A stretch of DNA of 64,000 bases from contig NC_079415.1 in NCBI RefSeq assembly GCF_026213295.1, positions 32,731,288 to 32,795,287 on the forward strand, written 5' to 3'. Source of the DNA: Gadus chalcogrammus (Eukaryota > Chordata > Actinopteri > Gadiformes > Gadidae). The position numbers and the translations under genes were made by a program. The notes beneath the pieces were generated by a model that was not told where the DNA came from, ran no database searches, and saw nothing but the letters and a program-made list of their open reading frames with translations. Below, piece by piece: positions 29,331-48,921 of this stretch. Numbering within the stretch: position 1 is the first letter of the stretch; every line of letters begins with the position of its first letter.

Positions 29331-29789
29331 ATCAGTATTTTGTGCGTATTTACGTTAACGTCAAAAACAAGGTTAACGACAAACCAATCCCAAAGAAACA
29401 ACTCTTCAGTCTTGCTAAGCAGGCTACAGCCAGCCCCGTAAAGCAGGCCTAGTCTTTGTTTTACATCTCGGTGCGACACACTAACTCTGAACCGTTAAAG
29501 TCCACAGGTGACGGGCCCCTCGTAGCTCATATCCTATCGAGAGAGAGAGAAGATTAAAAAACCTGGGATAGCCATCGTGCGCGGGGGCCGTAAAAAAAGG
29601 TCCTCCCTGCCAGCCCTCGTTATGGGTGTCTAATAGCTCCAGCAGCCTTCAGCGAGGACCGATGCCTTCATTACCCCGGGCCCCAGCCTGGGAGCGCCTG
29701 CACGGGGTACGTGTGTTGGATCAGGGACCCTGGGTCGATGCCGTCGGCAGGGCCAGGTGCTAAGCTCGCGAGTTAATATCGATAAAAGT
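29331..29789. other. Unannotated unique sequence
   Basis: No feature recognised. Confidence 0.4.
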
Positions 29790-29914
29790 GGAGAAGGAGG
29801 TGGAGGAGGAGGAGGAGAAGTAGGAGGAGGACAAGGAAGTGGAGGAGGTGGAGGGGGAGGTGGAGCATTGGGAGGAGGAGGAGGAGGAGGAGGTGGAGGC
29901 GGAGGTGGAGGAAG
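29790..29914. repeat. GGA/GGAGGT purine-rich repeat
   Basis: Dense GGAGGA and GGAGGTGGA units. A polypurine tract; long Gly, Pro or Ser strings in the frames are artefacts. Confidence 0.9.
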
Positions 29915-30000
29915 ATGGGGCTTTGGTTGCGCACGTGCCAAACTCCCCAGCCAAGTAATATCTTTGGACTGCACATCTCAGCTGTGAGTGCTTGAGGCTT

Positions 30001-30003
<3 letters not shown>

Positions 30004-30079
<76 letters not shown>
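30004..30079. repeat. (CA)n microsatellite
   Basis: About 76 bp of pure CA. Confidence 0.96.
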
Positions 30080-33185
<3,106 letters not shown>

Positions 33186-33480
33186 GGCAATGAAAGGCAA
33201 CTTTATTTATATAGCACCTTTCCTACATGAGGCAGTCTCAAGAATCATCACTGAATAAAATGAAATAATAAAATATAATGGTAAAGTAAAAGAAAACAGA
33301 GGCAAAGTAAAAAAAAAATGCATTGTAGAAAGTGCAACGTATTTAAGATTTAGCAGAAAGCCAAAGAAAACATGCAATAAAATGATGTAATAAAATAAAA
33401 TAGATACTTCAAAGAAAACAAAGGCAAAGTAAAAAAAAATGCAATGTATGTATTTAAGATACATCAGAAAGGGATGCAAT
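33186..33480 (-). mobile_element. LINE 3' end, reverse copy of the 28.8-kb family
   Basis: On the minus strand it ends AAAGGTGCTATATAAATAAA then GTTGCC. Upstream it shares GGCTTTCTGCTAAATCTTAA, CGTTGCACTTTCTAC and ACTTTGCCTCTGTTTTC with the plus-strand copy at 28815-29150. Part of the unit is duplicated at 33405-33475. ORF remnant: the final MFSLAFC and stop. Confidence 0.8.
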
Positions 33481-33839
33481 TGAACAGAAACACAGGTTGT
33501 GTGTTTAAAACGTTGCGAAAAGCTAGTTTCCAGGTCCTTAAAGGTAAATAAAGCCGTTTACTGGTAAATACGATGTGTGGTCTCAAAGGTAAGCGGCCCC
33601 TTGAGATAGAGAATTGCTCCGTGGAGTAGGTTGAGCTTGAAGGCTAATGAAGCTAAGATAAAGAGACTGGTTACAGGAGAAGCTAGGATGGCTGTTGCGG
33701 ATTATGTCAGCCTTGTTTAGCCCGAATAGAGACGCTTGGCAGACCACCTGACCGTAGCGGGTTAGCGTGCTAACACGGGGGTGTAGACAGTTGTCAGCGG
33801 AGTTAATTTCTGTTGTTCAGTATTAAGACCGCATACGTC
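33481..33839. other. Unannotated unique sequence
   Basis: No feature recognised. Confidence 0.4.
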
Positions 33840-33904
33840 TAACACTTGGTTCTTATGATAGTGACCCGGGTTCGATTCCTACCCGTGGTCATTTGCTACA
33901 TGTC
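33840..33904 (+). mobile_element. tRNA-derived SINE fragment feeding a CT array
   Basis: GTGACCCGGGTTCGATTCC is a good B box, followed by TACCCGTGGTCATTTGC and TACATGTCCTCTCTC. This resembles a teleost SINE whose body has a CT-rich end; here that end merges into the array that follows. Confidence 0.6.
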
Positions 33905-34810
<906 letters not shown>

Positions 34811-34850
<40 letters not shown>

Positions 34851-34953
34851 CTCTCTCTCTCTCTCTCTCTCTCTACCTCTACCTCTACCTCTACCTCTCT
34901 CTCTCTCTACCTCTCTCTCTCTCTACCTCTCTCTCTCTACCTCTCTCTCTCTA

Positions 34954-35007
<54 letters not shown>

Positions 35008-35064
35008 TACCTCTCTCTCTCTACCCTCTCTCTACCTCTCTCTGCTCTCTACCTCCTCCTCCTC

Positions 35065-35123
<59 letters not shown>

Positions 35124-35285
35124 CTACCTCTCTCTCTCTACCTCTACCTCACTCTACCTACCTCTCGTACTCTCTCTTCTATACCTCTCTCTCTCCTCTC
35201 TACAATCTCTCTCTCTCTCTACCTCTCCTCTCTCTCTCTACCTCTCTCTCTCTCTCTCTCTCTCACACTCACTCTCACACACACG
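34811..35285. repeat. CT / CTCTAC compound repeat
   Basis: About 475 bp. Blocks of CT alternate with CTCTAC and CTACCTCTCT, for example several near-consecutive CTCTAC at 34874-34900. Long Leu/Ser frames are translations of the repeat. Confidence 0.95.
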
Positions 35286-35446
35286 TCGCCTGTTTCTGAG
35301 AGGGGTGGCAACGCTATGTTTTAACGTGAGGGAGTGTGTGTGTGTGTGTGTGCGTTTGTTTGAGCATGTGTAATGTAGTGCGTTTGGCCATGGCCATGTG
35401 CAGCCTTTCCAACCACATGCGTTCATTGTAACTGCGAGTGTACATT

Positions 35447-35490
<44 letters not shown>

Positions 35491-35766
35491 TTTGCACGCA
35501 GGTATGCAACATTTAGTCAATTGTGAACTTTTTTCCCCGGATTGTTTTGTGTTTCGTTCTGTCGGAGCGTTTCTCTCTCTCTCTCTTTGTTTTTTTTTTT
35601 TTTTTTCTCTCTTTCTCTGAACAGTATGTACCCGACAAAGTTCTGATGAGTATGTACTGTAAAGATCAACGGGCAGAGAATGGTACAACGCAGGAGGGGG
35701 GAGCATGGGGGAGACAGAAGAGAGAGGAATAGGGGGGGAGACAGAAGAGAGAGGAGTGGATGAGAA
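35286..35766. other. Unannotated, with short GT and purine tracts
   Basis: GT at 35335-35352 and 35450-35488, a T-run at 35590-35605, and GGGGGAGACAGAAGAGAGAGG repeated near 35713 and 35737. Confidence 0.5.
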
Positions 35767-35890
35767 GACAAGATTGAGGGGAGATGGGAGGGGACACGAG
35801 AGAGAGGACGGAGGCGGAAGAATGGGGGAGGAGGGGGAGGAAGAAGGAGTGAATGAGGAGAGATGAAGATAGAGAGAGAGAGACGAGAGT

Positions 35891-35923
<33 letters not shown>

Positions 35924-35993
35924 AGGGAGCTCCAGCTCCACTAACCCAGTTCCCCCCACCCCCCCACGCTGAGTCATGTCACGATACCCAGAG

Positions 35994-36215
35994 GACGGAG
36001 GGGGGAGACCCGACCTCTCAGGGGGGGGAGACAGACCTCTCAGGGGGGGGAGACAGACCTCTCAGGGTGGGGGAGACAAGACCTCCAAGGGGGGGGGGTG
36101 AGACGGACCTCTCAAGGGGGGGGAGGACAGACCTCCAGGGGGGGGAGACAGACCTACACAGGGGGGGAGGACGGACCTCTCAAGGGGGGGGGAGTCGGAC
36201 CTCTCAGGGGGGGAG
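35994..36215. repeat. G-rich 21-23-bp minisatellite (left copy)
   Basis: Units of GGGGGGGAGACAGACCTCTC with variants; about nine units, each with a run of six or more G. Confidence 0.92.
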
Positions 36216-36419
36216 AGCAGAAGGTGAGAGAGGGGGGAAGAGACTGGACGTGATGCCATTTTCTTGTACATAAATACAAGATGGAAAAGATGAAAGAAAA
36301 GATTTGGGTGGGGGGGGGGGAGGGGGGAGGATTGCGGTGGACGAGGGGCGGGGGTATGTTGATGGGATTGCTGGCAGCGAGCGGGGGGGGGGGTTTGGGG
36401 ATGGGGGGAAGGTCAAGGT

Positions 36420-36448
36420 GTGTGTGGGTGTGTGTGTGTGTGTGGTGT

Positions 36449-36521
<73 letters not shown>

Positions 36522-36651
36522 CGGCATGTGCACAGAGAACCTCCGCAGCCTCCCTTTATCTTGCATGCTGGCTCCACTTCAATGGATGGGCCCCTTATCA
36601 GCCCCCCCCCCCCCCCCCCCCCCCCACACCCACCCATCCCGTAATGGACCT

Positions 36652-36737
<86 letters not shown>
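36420..36737. repeat. Opposed (GT)n and (CA)n arrays (left copy)
   Basis: GT at about 36420-36520 with GTGGTGTGG interruptions, a C homopolymer at 36602-36625, then CA at 36655-36736 with one AACAC interruption. Confidence 0.95.
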
Positions 36738-36738
<1 letters not shown>

Positions 36739-37921
36739 CCCACCGGGCTAGGATGCGCACAAGCCGGGCACATAAAAGAGAATAGATTGACACATTATTT
36801 GAAAAAGCTGACGTCCACGAACTCACAACGCAACGCACAACACAACACACAATAGCTCTTTTCACAGTGGGGAGTCTTCGAGTGTGCGTCCCTTCAAGAC
36901 AAGCTGGTTGTGTTTGTGGAGCTCTCGATCACAGCTCCAGTGTTGTATTATATTAACTTATAACACAAGCAGATGAAATAAAAACGATTAATAGCACAAA
37001 AAGGGAACACACCAGACAATAATCCAACTTATATGGAGTTAAGTTAATAGAAATTCGTTTTTAGGAGGGATTTGAAGATGACCACTGAAGGGGCTAGACT
37101 GATATTGTACACAAGCTCGTACCGTTCAGGAGATGATTATCTCCACAGCGACTTACAGGGCGGCTGCGTCAGGCTGTCGCACCACACTGACCGCCAACAC
37201 TTTTGCGAATCGCCAGAGTATTGCAGAGTTGTTTATCGTGCTTGTAGGATGAAGGGTTTGTGGGTCATTGTTGGAAATGAACCGTGAAATGATTTGGCAC
37301 GGTGGGCAGGTTTCTGTGTTTTCAAACTGCCGCAGTTTTTTCTCATGTGGGGACGTGTCAAAACAGTTTTCAAAAGCCTATTTATGTTATATTTATATTA
37401 TATCATATTTCTAATTGTTTAGGATTTGAAGGTTCTGCAACTCTCCCTCTCTTACTCTCTCTGTCTCTCTCGTGTCGCCTGAATAACTCCCATGATGCAC
37501 TCTGATGTGCAATCCCTAGAGCATTCACCATTCAGCGAGGTGGGTGTTCAGTCGTCACACTCAAGGCCAACAGTGTTGTGGACACGGGGGAATCGAACCC
37601 GGTGCCTTCCATTCCATGACAGTCCCAGTGCAATCACCAAGGAACCGGGTATCAAAGTTCGTTCACAAGCCGTTTCACTCCTTCCAAAAAAAAATCTCCT
37701 TCCTGTTCCTGTGTGGTGTTTCAAAGTAACGTACCCTCATCCATGTGCCCTCTTCAGACGACGTTTCAAGTTTGAAGCGCCACTTGAGATTAGACGCTTC
37801 CTCAAAGCCTCAGAGGGCCCCCCCTGATCTTGGCAGGTGTCTGAGGTCAACTTGGGGGGGGGGGGGGCCTTCAGAGAAGTTGTGTCGGAGCAGAAGAAGA
37901 AAGCGGTACAAGATTGTGGAG

Positions 37922-38203
37922 TACGTTGTACGTCCTTGGCACTTGATGTACGCACTTATTGTGCGCACTTAATCTACATTGCACTTATTCATAGTACTTA
38001 ATTGTGTAGCATCTGCAGTAGCTGATAGCCTTGAGGTACACAGGGAATGGGTTAGCCTAACGATTGTTAGCGCTTGCACTTGGTTCTATGAACATCTTTA
38101 CTTTACGATATATTGTTTCACTTCTTATGACCAATGTACTTATTGTAAGTCGCTGGATAAAAGCGTCTGTTAAATACCCTGAATGTGAATGTATATGTAA
38201 ATG
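37922..38203 (+). mobile_element. Family A repeat (left copy of duplication)
   Basis: GTACGTTGTACGTCCTTGGC, GCACTTGATGTACGCACTTA, then GATTGTTAGCGCTTGCACTT and TATTGTAAGTCGCTGGATAA. Two T are missing in the tail relative to the right copy. Confidence 0.85.
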
Positions 38204-38619
38204 AGTAGGCCGCGTGTTTGGGAATAAATAGTTAGTCCGAGGTCTTGAAGTAAGAGTTGTTGCTCTGTTGTTTTTACATGTGTTTTTTCTATCCATATTT
38301 CTTCTACTCTTGGTGTGTGTCTAAACGTAACTTTTGTATCATTTCTGCAGTATTGTTTTCAGTTGACGTCTCTTTTGGTTGTTCTTCCTTGACCGGGCGG
38401 TCCGTGCTGCTCTGACACCTGCACGTCCCGTCCCGGGGTAATAAAGCACTTATCTTATCTGCTCCGGGGGGGAAGGGGAACCAGGCGTTCATTTGAGGTT
38501 GTTGTGACGCAAGCTGACTCTGGATGAGAGAAAGCACAACGTTTATGATTCGTATCGGAGAAGGAGAGGCGACTTCCGAGTTTGCGAAGTCGGTTTAGAG
38601 CCTGTGTGGTACCGGAGAA

Positions 38620-39061
38620 GATCGGAGTGAGTTCACGAATCCTGCGTTCTATTGGAGCAGACGTTGTTAGTCAGAGATCACGAAGTCAAGGTTCTATCGA
38701 CGACGTAAGTACGATGTCACAAGTTCACGAAGTCCTAGTTCTATTAGACGACGTTAGTCCGAGGTCACGAAGTCTGGGTTCTATAGGACAACGTTAGTAC
38801 GAGTTCACAATGTCTGGTCCTATCGGGTGACGTTTGTCTAAGGTCACAAGTTGACAAAGTCTGGGTTCTATCGGATGACGTCAGTCTGAGGTCACGAAGT
38901 CTGGGTTTTATCGGATTAGACATTGGACAACTGTCCGAGGTCACGAGTTCACAAATTCACAAAGTTCGGGCTTCTGTCGGAGCAGACGACCCCTAGTCCG
39001 AGGTTCTGAGGTCACGAAGGTCGGGGTTTCATCGGGGCAGATGACGTGATCGAGAGCACGC
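38620..39061. repeat. ~45-bp GAGGTCACGAAGTC minisatellite (left copy)
   Basis: Repeats of GTCCGAGGTCACGAAGTC, TGGGTTCTATCGGA and GACGTTAGT. Unit length varies around 40-50 bp, and one unit contains TGACGTCA. Truncated by the N gap. Confidence 0.9.
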
Positions 39062-39161
39062 NNNNNNNNNNNNNNNNNNNNNNNNNNNNNNNNNNNNNNN
39101 NNNNNNNNNNNNNNNNNNNNNNNNNNNNNNNNNNNNNNNNNNNNNNNNNNNNNNNNNNNNN
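39062..39161. other. Assembly gap, 100 N
   Basis: Exactly 100 N, a conventional placeholder rather than a measured length. It sits between the two copies of the 3.3-kb duplication. Confidence 0.99.
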
Positions 39162-39256
39162 GACAAGATTGAGGGGAGATGGGAGGGGACACGAGAGAGA
39201 GACGGGAGGAGGAGGAATGGGGGAGGAGGGGGAGGGAGAGGAGTGAATGAGGAGAG

Positions 39257-39313
<57 letters not shown>

Positions 39314-39377
39314 AGGGAGCTACAGCTCCACTAACCCAGTTCCCCCCCCCCCCCGCTGAGTCATGTCACGATACCCA

Positions 39378-39590
39378 GAGACGGAGGGGGGAGACAGACC
39401 TCTCAGGGGGGGGAGACAGACCTCTCAGGGGGGGGAGACAGACCTCTCAGGGGGGGGAGACAGACCTCTCAAGGGGGGGAGACGGACCTCTCAAGGGGGG
39501 GGAGACAGACCTCACAGGGGGGGGAGACAGACCTCACAGGGGGGGAGGCGGACCTCTCAAGGGGGGGGAGTCGGACCTCTCAGGGGGGGA
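39378..39590. repeat. G-rich 21-23-bp minisatellite (right copy)
   Basis: Same unit as at 35994-36215, about nine units. Order and variant units differ slightly between copies. Confidence 0.92.
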
Positions 39591-39789
39591 GAGCAGAGGG
39601 GGAGAGAGGGGGGAGAGACTGGGACGTGATGTCCATTTCTTGTACATAAAACAAGATGGAAAAGATGAAAGAAAAGATTTGGGTGGGGGGGGGGAGGGGG
39701 GAGGGATTGCTGGTGGCGAGGGGCGGGGGGTATGTTGATGGGATGCTGGCAGCGAGCGGGGGGGGGGTTTGGGGATGGGGGTGAGGTCA

Positions 39790-40111
<322 letters not shown>

Positions 40112-41290
40112 CCCACCGGGCTAGGATGCGCACAAGCCGGGCACATAAAAGAGAATAGATTGACACATTATTTGAAAAAGCTGACGTCCACGAACTCACA
40201 ACGCGACGCACAACACAACACACAATAGCTCTTTTCACAGTGGGAGTCTTCGAGTGTGCGTCCCTTCAAGACAAGCTGGTTGTGTTTGTGGAGCTCTCGA
40301 TCACAGCTCCAGTGTTGTATTATATTATATTATAACACAAGCAGATGAAATAAAAACGATTAATAGCACAAAAAGGGAACACACTAGACAATAATCCAAC
40401 TTATATGGAGTTAAGTTAATAGAAATTCGTTTTTAGGAGGGATTATAAGATGACCACTGAAGGGGCTAGACTGATATTGTACACAAGCTCGTACCGTTCA
40501 GGAGATGATTATCTCCACAGCGACTTACAGGGCGGCTGCGTCAGGCTGTCGCACCACACTGACCGCCAACACTTTTGCGAATCGCCGGAGTATTGCAGAG
40601 TTGTTTATCGTGCTTGTAGGATGAAGGGTTTGTGGGTCATTGTTTGGAAATGAACCGTGAAATGATTTGGCACGGTGGGCAGGTTTCTGTGTTTTCAAAC
40701 TGCCGCAGTTTTTTCTCATGTGGGGACGTGTCAAAACAGTTTTCAAAAGCCTATTTATGTCATATTTATATTATATCATATTTCTAATTGTTTAGGATTT
40801 GACGGTTCTGCAACTCTCCCTCTCTTACTCTCTCTGTCTCTCGCGTGTCGCCTGAATAACTCCCATGATGCACTCTGATGTGTGTCCCTAGAGCGTTCAC
40901 CATTCAGCGAGGGGGGTGTTCAGTCGTCACACTCAAGGCCAACAGTGTTGTGGACACGGGGGAATCGAACCCAGTGCCTTCCATTCCATGACAGTCCCAG
41001 TGCAATCACCAAGGAACCGGGTATCAAGTTCGTTCACAAGCCGTTTCACTCCTTCCAAAAAAAAAATCTCCTTCCTGTTCCTGTGTGGTGTTTCAAAGTA
41101 ACGTACCCTCATCCATGTGCCCTCTTCAGACGACGTTTCAAGTTTAAAGCGCCACTTGAGATTAGACGCTTCCTCAAAGCCTCAGAGGGCCCCCCTGATC
41201 TTGGCAGGTGTCTGAGGTCAACTTGGGGGGGGGGGGGGCCTTCAGAGAAGTTGTGTCGGAGCAGAAGAAGAAAGCGGTACAAGATTGTGG

Positions 41291-41573
41291 AGTACGTTGT
41301 ACGTCCTTGGCACTTGATGTACGCACTTATTGTGCGCACTTAATCTACATTGCACTTATTCATAGTACTTAATTGTGTAGCATCTGCAGTAGCTGCTAGC
41401 CTTGAGGTACACAGGGAATGGGTTAGCCTAACGATTGTTAGCGCTTGCACTTGGTTCTATGCACATCTTTACTTTACGATATATTGTTTCACTTCTTATG
41501 ACCAATGTACTTATTGTAAGTCGCTTTGGATAAAAGCGTCTGCTACCCTGAATGTGAATGTATATGTAAATGA
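41291..41573 (+). mobile_element. Family A repeat (right copy of duplication)
   Basis: As in the left copy but with the full tail TTGTAAGTCGCTTTGGATAA and GCGTCTGCTACCCTG. Confidence 0.86.
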
Positions 41574-41984
41574 GTAGGCAGCGTGTTTGAGAATAAATAG
41601 TTAGTCCGAGGTCTTGAAGTAAGAGTTGTTGCTCTGTTGTTTTTACATGTGTTTTTCTATCCATATTTCTTCTACTCTTGGTGTGTGTCTAAACTTAACT
41701 TTTGTATCATTTCTGTAGTATTGTTTTCAGTTGACGTCTCTTTTGGTTGTTCTTCCTTGACCGGGCGGTCCGTGCTGCTCTGACACCTGCACGTCCCGTC
41801 CCGGGGTAATAAAGCACTTATCTTATCTGCTCCGGGGGGGAAGGGGAACCAGGCGTTCATTTGAGGTTGTTGTGACGCAAGCTGACTCTGGATGAGAGAA
41901 AGCACACGTTTATGATTCGTATCGGAGAAGGAGAGGCGACTTCCGAGTTTGCGAAGTCGGTTTAGAGCCTGTGTGGTACCGGAG

Positions 41985-42530
41985 AAGATTGGAGTGAGTT
42001 CACGAATCCTGCGTTTTATTGGAGCAGACGTTGTTAGTCAGAGATCACGAAGTCAAGGTTCTATCGACGACGTAAGTACGATGTCACAAGTTCACGAAGT
42101 CCTAGTTCTATTAGACGTTAGTCCGAGGTCACGAAGTCTGGGTTCTATAGGACAACGTTAGTACGAGTTCACAATGTCGGGTCCCATCGGGAGACGTTTG
42201 TCTAAGGTCACAAGTTGACAAAGTCTGGGTTCTATCGGATGACGTCAGTCTGAGGTCACGAAGTCTGGGTTTTATCGGATTAGACAACATTGGACAACTG
42301 TCCGAGGTCACGAGTTCACAAATTCACAAAGTTCGGGCTTCTGTCGGAGCAGACGACCCCTAGTCCGAGGTTCTGAGGTCACGAAGGTCGGGGTTCTATC
42401 GGGGCAGATGACGTTAATCCGAGAGCACGCATTCACAAAGTCCGGGGGTTCGATCGGACGGCGATGAAGTTGGTGTGGTACCCAAGAAGATTGCAGCAGG
42501 GGTTCACCAAGTCGGGGTTCTAAGAGAGGC
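41985..42530. repeat. ~45-bp GAGGTCACGAAGTC minisatellite (right copy)
   Basis: Same array as the left copy, continuing past the point where the left copy meets the gap, with further diverged units (AGTCGGGGTTCTAAGAG) to about 42530. Confidence 0.88.
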
Positions 42531-43236
42531 AGGTGGACAGCTTCTGCTTCTCTTAGGACAGTCCCCCCCCTCCCTGTGAGAGATACTCGGAAGCTTTTCA
42601 GTAGGAAAATTGGAGAAGACGGAACAACCTCGCCTTGTCCCTTGTCTGTTCCCAGAAGTCGTTTGTGGAAAGTGGTAGTGGTGATGTTGTGGGGGGTTAA
42701 TTTGAGGAGCCACCCAGCCTCTGTCGTTGTTTACCCCCATGGCAAACATTTCTGGAGACAAGTGGTCAATTGGGATGCAGGAAGGGGGGCGAGGGGGGAG
42801 AAGGGGGAGGGAGACGGGAGAGGCAGAGGCTGAGTGTTTCTAAGAAGTTGAGTGTACAATTGTGTTTGCTTGCATCGTCTTGTTTTTCTTTGACGTAGGA
42901 GCACGTTTGTGGTTTGTTTTGACACTTTTTGGTGTGTACAACCGCTGTATGACTCACATACACATATGCAGGGATATTATTAACGATTCATCACGAGTCA
43001 GGCAATAATACTAACAATAAGACTGCTCCTAATTGATCCAGGTGCCAAAGTGTATACGCATAAAAAAAAGACAAACACATGAAAGGGAAAACATCAGCCA
43101 ATGAAAAGGTAGCACAGCGCTTCACAATAGTTCATGCAAAACAAACAAACCTACTCCTCAAATGCTTCTCTATTCAGACAATTGTGTCCTCAGAAGTGAC
43201 ATAAAACAATTTTTGCTGACTCTGCACTGTAATTTT
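42531..43236. other. Unannotated unique sequence
   Basis: Mixed, with a G/A-rich patch at 42780-42830. No gene recognised. Confidence 0.4.
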
Positions 43237-43420
43237 CTGACATCACACAGCTGTCACTGCCGACATCACAAAGCTGCTCTTTCTGACATCCCAGGCGGTC
43301 ACCGCTGACCCCGCAAACTGTCAACATTGGCATCACACAGCTGTCAACATTGACATCACACAGCTGTCCCGGCTGACTTCACACAGCCGCCGTCTCTGAC
43401 CGCACATGTTGTCCATGTTT
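43237..43420. repeat. 23-bp minisatellite, eight units
   Basis: The GACATCAC-type word starts at 43239, 43262, 43285, 43307, 43330, 43352, 43375 and 43398, a steady 22-23-bp period. Well-kept units read TGACATCACACAGCTGTC. Each such unit carries TGACATCA and the E-box CAGCTG. Confidence 0.9.
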
Positions 43421-43462
43421 ACTGCACGTTGACTCATGTCAGGATGACCTACAAGCAGGCTC

Positions 43463-43477
43463 GCACACACACACACA

Positions 43478-43528
<51 letters not shown>

Positions 43529-43558
43529 GCGCGCGCGCGCGCGCGCGCACACGCACCG
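43463..43558. repeat. (CA)n-(CACG)n-(CG)n alternating tract
   Basis: CA dinucleotides pass into about 13 ACGC units, then about ten CG dinucleotides, then CA again. This is nearly unbroken purine-pyrimidine alternation over ~95 bp, a composition known to favour Z-DNA. Confidence 0.93.
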
Positions 43559-44778
<1,220 letters not shown>

Positions 44779-44944
44779 TTTTTTTATTTTGTCGTTTTTC
44801 TTGTTGTTGTCGTTGGCAGTTAAAGTCCAAGTGCGGCTTGGGTATAAATTCAGCGTGTCGTTTTAACCGGGCTTCTCTTTTCCACCGCCCCCTGACATGC
44901 GGTTCTTTGCGGAGCATGTCTGGCGATGTCTGGCCAGCAGGGGA

Positions 44945-45063
44945 TCTCTCTCCCCCATCTCTCCTCCTGTATCTCTCCTCCTCTCTCCTCCTCTATCTCT
45001 CCTCCTCTCTCCTCCTCTATCTCTGCTCATCTCTCCTCCTCTATCTCTGCTCATCTCTCCTCT
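44945..45063. repeat. Pyrimidine-rich CTCCTCCTCTATCT minisatellite
   Basis: Repeats of CTCCTCCTCTATCTCT and CTCTGCTCATCT, period about 25-28 bp. Confidence 0.85.
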
Positions 45064-45307
45064 CTCATCCCCTCTCTCTCCCTCTCCCGCTCCCCTTCAC
45101 CCTCTCCGTCTCCTCCCCCTTACTCTCTATTTGTCGTGCAACATCACTGTCTCTGACCCCCATCTCTCTTTATCTCTATCTGCAGGAATATACACCGGCA
45201 ATGCATGAATGTAACCATCAAGGATGATCACAATCCAGTTCCTCTATCTCCCTCCCTCTCCCTCACTCACTCACTCACACACTCTCTCTTTCACTCTCTC
45301 CCTACCC

Positions 45308-45308
<1 letters not shown>

Positions 45309-45397
<89 letters not shown>

Positions 45398-45483
45398 GGA
45401 GCAGAGAGTCAAACTGGCCGGTCATTTCAAGATCGGCCCCTTCAATCCCAAATGTCATCTCGTTCCTGTGGGAAACTCCACAT

Positions 45484-45566
<83 letters not shown>
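45309..45566. repeat. (CT)n then (CA)n
   Basis: Pure CT 45309-45393, unique spacer, pure CA 45486-45566. Confidence 0.96.
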
Positions 45567-45568
<2 letters not shown>

Positions 45569-45814
45569 GACACACACAGGGACACGCACACAATAACTGT
45601 GAGAATTGACTAGTGACCATCAATGGAGGGGTGGTGAGTCTTCTAAAACCATTTAAACCACCCCAACCATGACGCTGACAGCCCCCCCCCCTCCTCCTCC
45701 TCCACCCCCCAGCCCACTCCTCCTTTCGCCATGGCAATCACGGGCTTGACCTTTTCCCACAGGAACTGTGTACGATGATGACCGACAAAGTCTTGAACTC
45801 TGTGCAAGAAACTT

Positions 45815-46720
<906 letters not shown>

Positions 46721-46754
<34 letters not shown>

Positions 46755-46805
46755 AGTATAAGTGAATGTGTGTATGCATATGAGTGTCCGTGTGCATGGG
46801 AGTCT

Positions 46806-46842
<37 letters not shown>
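46721..46842. repeat. (GT)n, two short arrays
   Basis: GT 46721-46752 and 46806-46842. Confidence 0.93.
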
Positions 46843-46844
<2 letters not shown>

Positions 46845-47122
46845 CGTATGTGTTTACATGCATGTGTGCTTGTCTGTGTGTGCATTTGAGTGAGGGTTTT
46901 GATGAGTTTGCATGCACACACTTGTGTTAGTTGCGTTCCACCTGTCGTGCAGGGATAGCGCCCCCTCCCTCTTACCGTATCGACTGTACACAGCATGTTA
47001 ACATTGAGACACATCTTGAACAAGATTTCCCTAACCTTAATGACACCTAACGTCATTCACATGACGCGACCGTGGGTCAAAGAGTCTGCAAAGACATTAT
47101 GCATACACTATTGTGTACGCAC

Positions 47123-47476
<354 letters not shown>

Positions 47477-47499
47477 CCCTCAACATGAGAGCTTAACCA

Positions 47500-47707
47500 G
47501 CACGGCGGCGGCTAGCTCCCGTTAGCGCCTGTCCCCTGTATCCCCATGCGTATTATTAGCCCGCGGCGGCGGTGGCGGCGGCGGCGCTAGCGCTGTCCCC
47601 GGGCACGGCGCGACTCCCGGAGGCTGACACAGAGCAAAGCCGCTTAGCGGGGTCTCCGGCCCACCGGGCCCCTGGTGGCCCCCTCGGAGCCGCCACCAAC
47701 CGGCCTC

Positions 47708-47738
<31 letters not shown>
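47500..47738. promoter_or_regulatory. CpG-rich segment ending in a C30 run
   Basis: CGGCGGCGGTGGCGGCGGCG and CTGTCCCCGGGCACGGCGCG are dense in CpG, followed by a 30-base C homopolymer (47709-47738). The frames here are compositional. A CpG-island role is possible but unsupported by any exon. Confidence 0.35.

Positions 47739-48921
<1,183 letters not shown>

Larger units (their letters stand above)
35767..39061. repeat. Left copy of a 3.3-kb near-identical duplication
   Basis: Begins GACAAGATTGAGGGGAGATG and ends at the N gap with GAGAGCACGC. It is collinear with 39162-42430 along its whole length. Differences seen are microsatellite and homopolymer lengths and scattered substitutions or short indels. 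The copies meet at the gap, which points to unmerged contig ends or haplotypes. It contains a G-rich minisatellite, opposed GT and CA arrays, a family A copy and a ~45-bp minisatellite. Confidence 0.95.

Noticed and set aside
36420..36855. Long Cys-Val and Thr-His frames around microsatellites here and elsewhere
   Set aside because: Direct translations of GT/CA arrays, open in several frames and on both strands.
37576..37640. GGGTTCGATTCC on the minus strand (also at about 40950-41010)
   Set aside because: Could be a SINE remnant, but no A box or body could be aligned; the second occurrence is only the duplicated copy.
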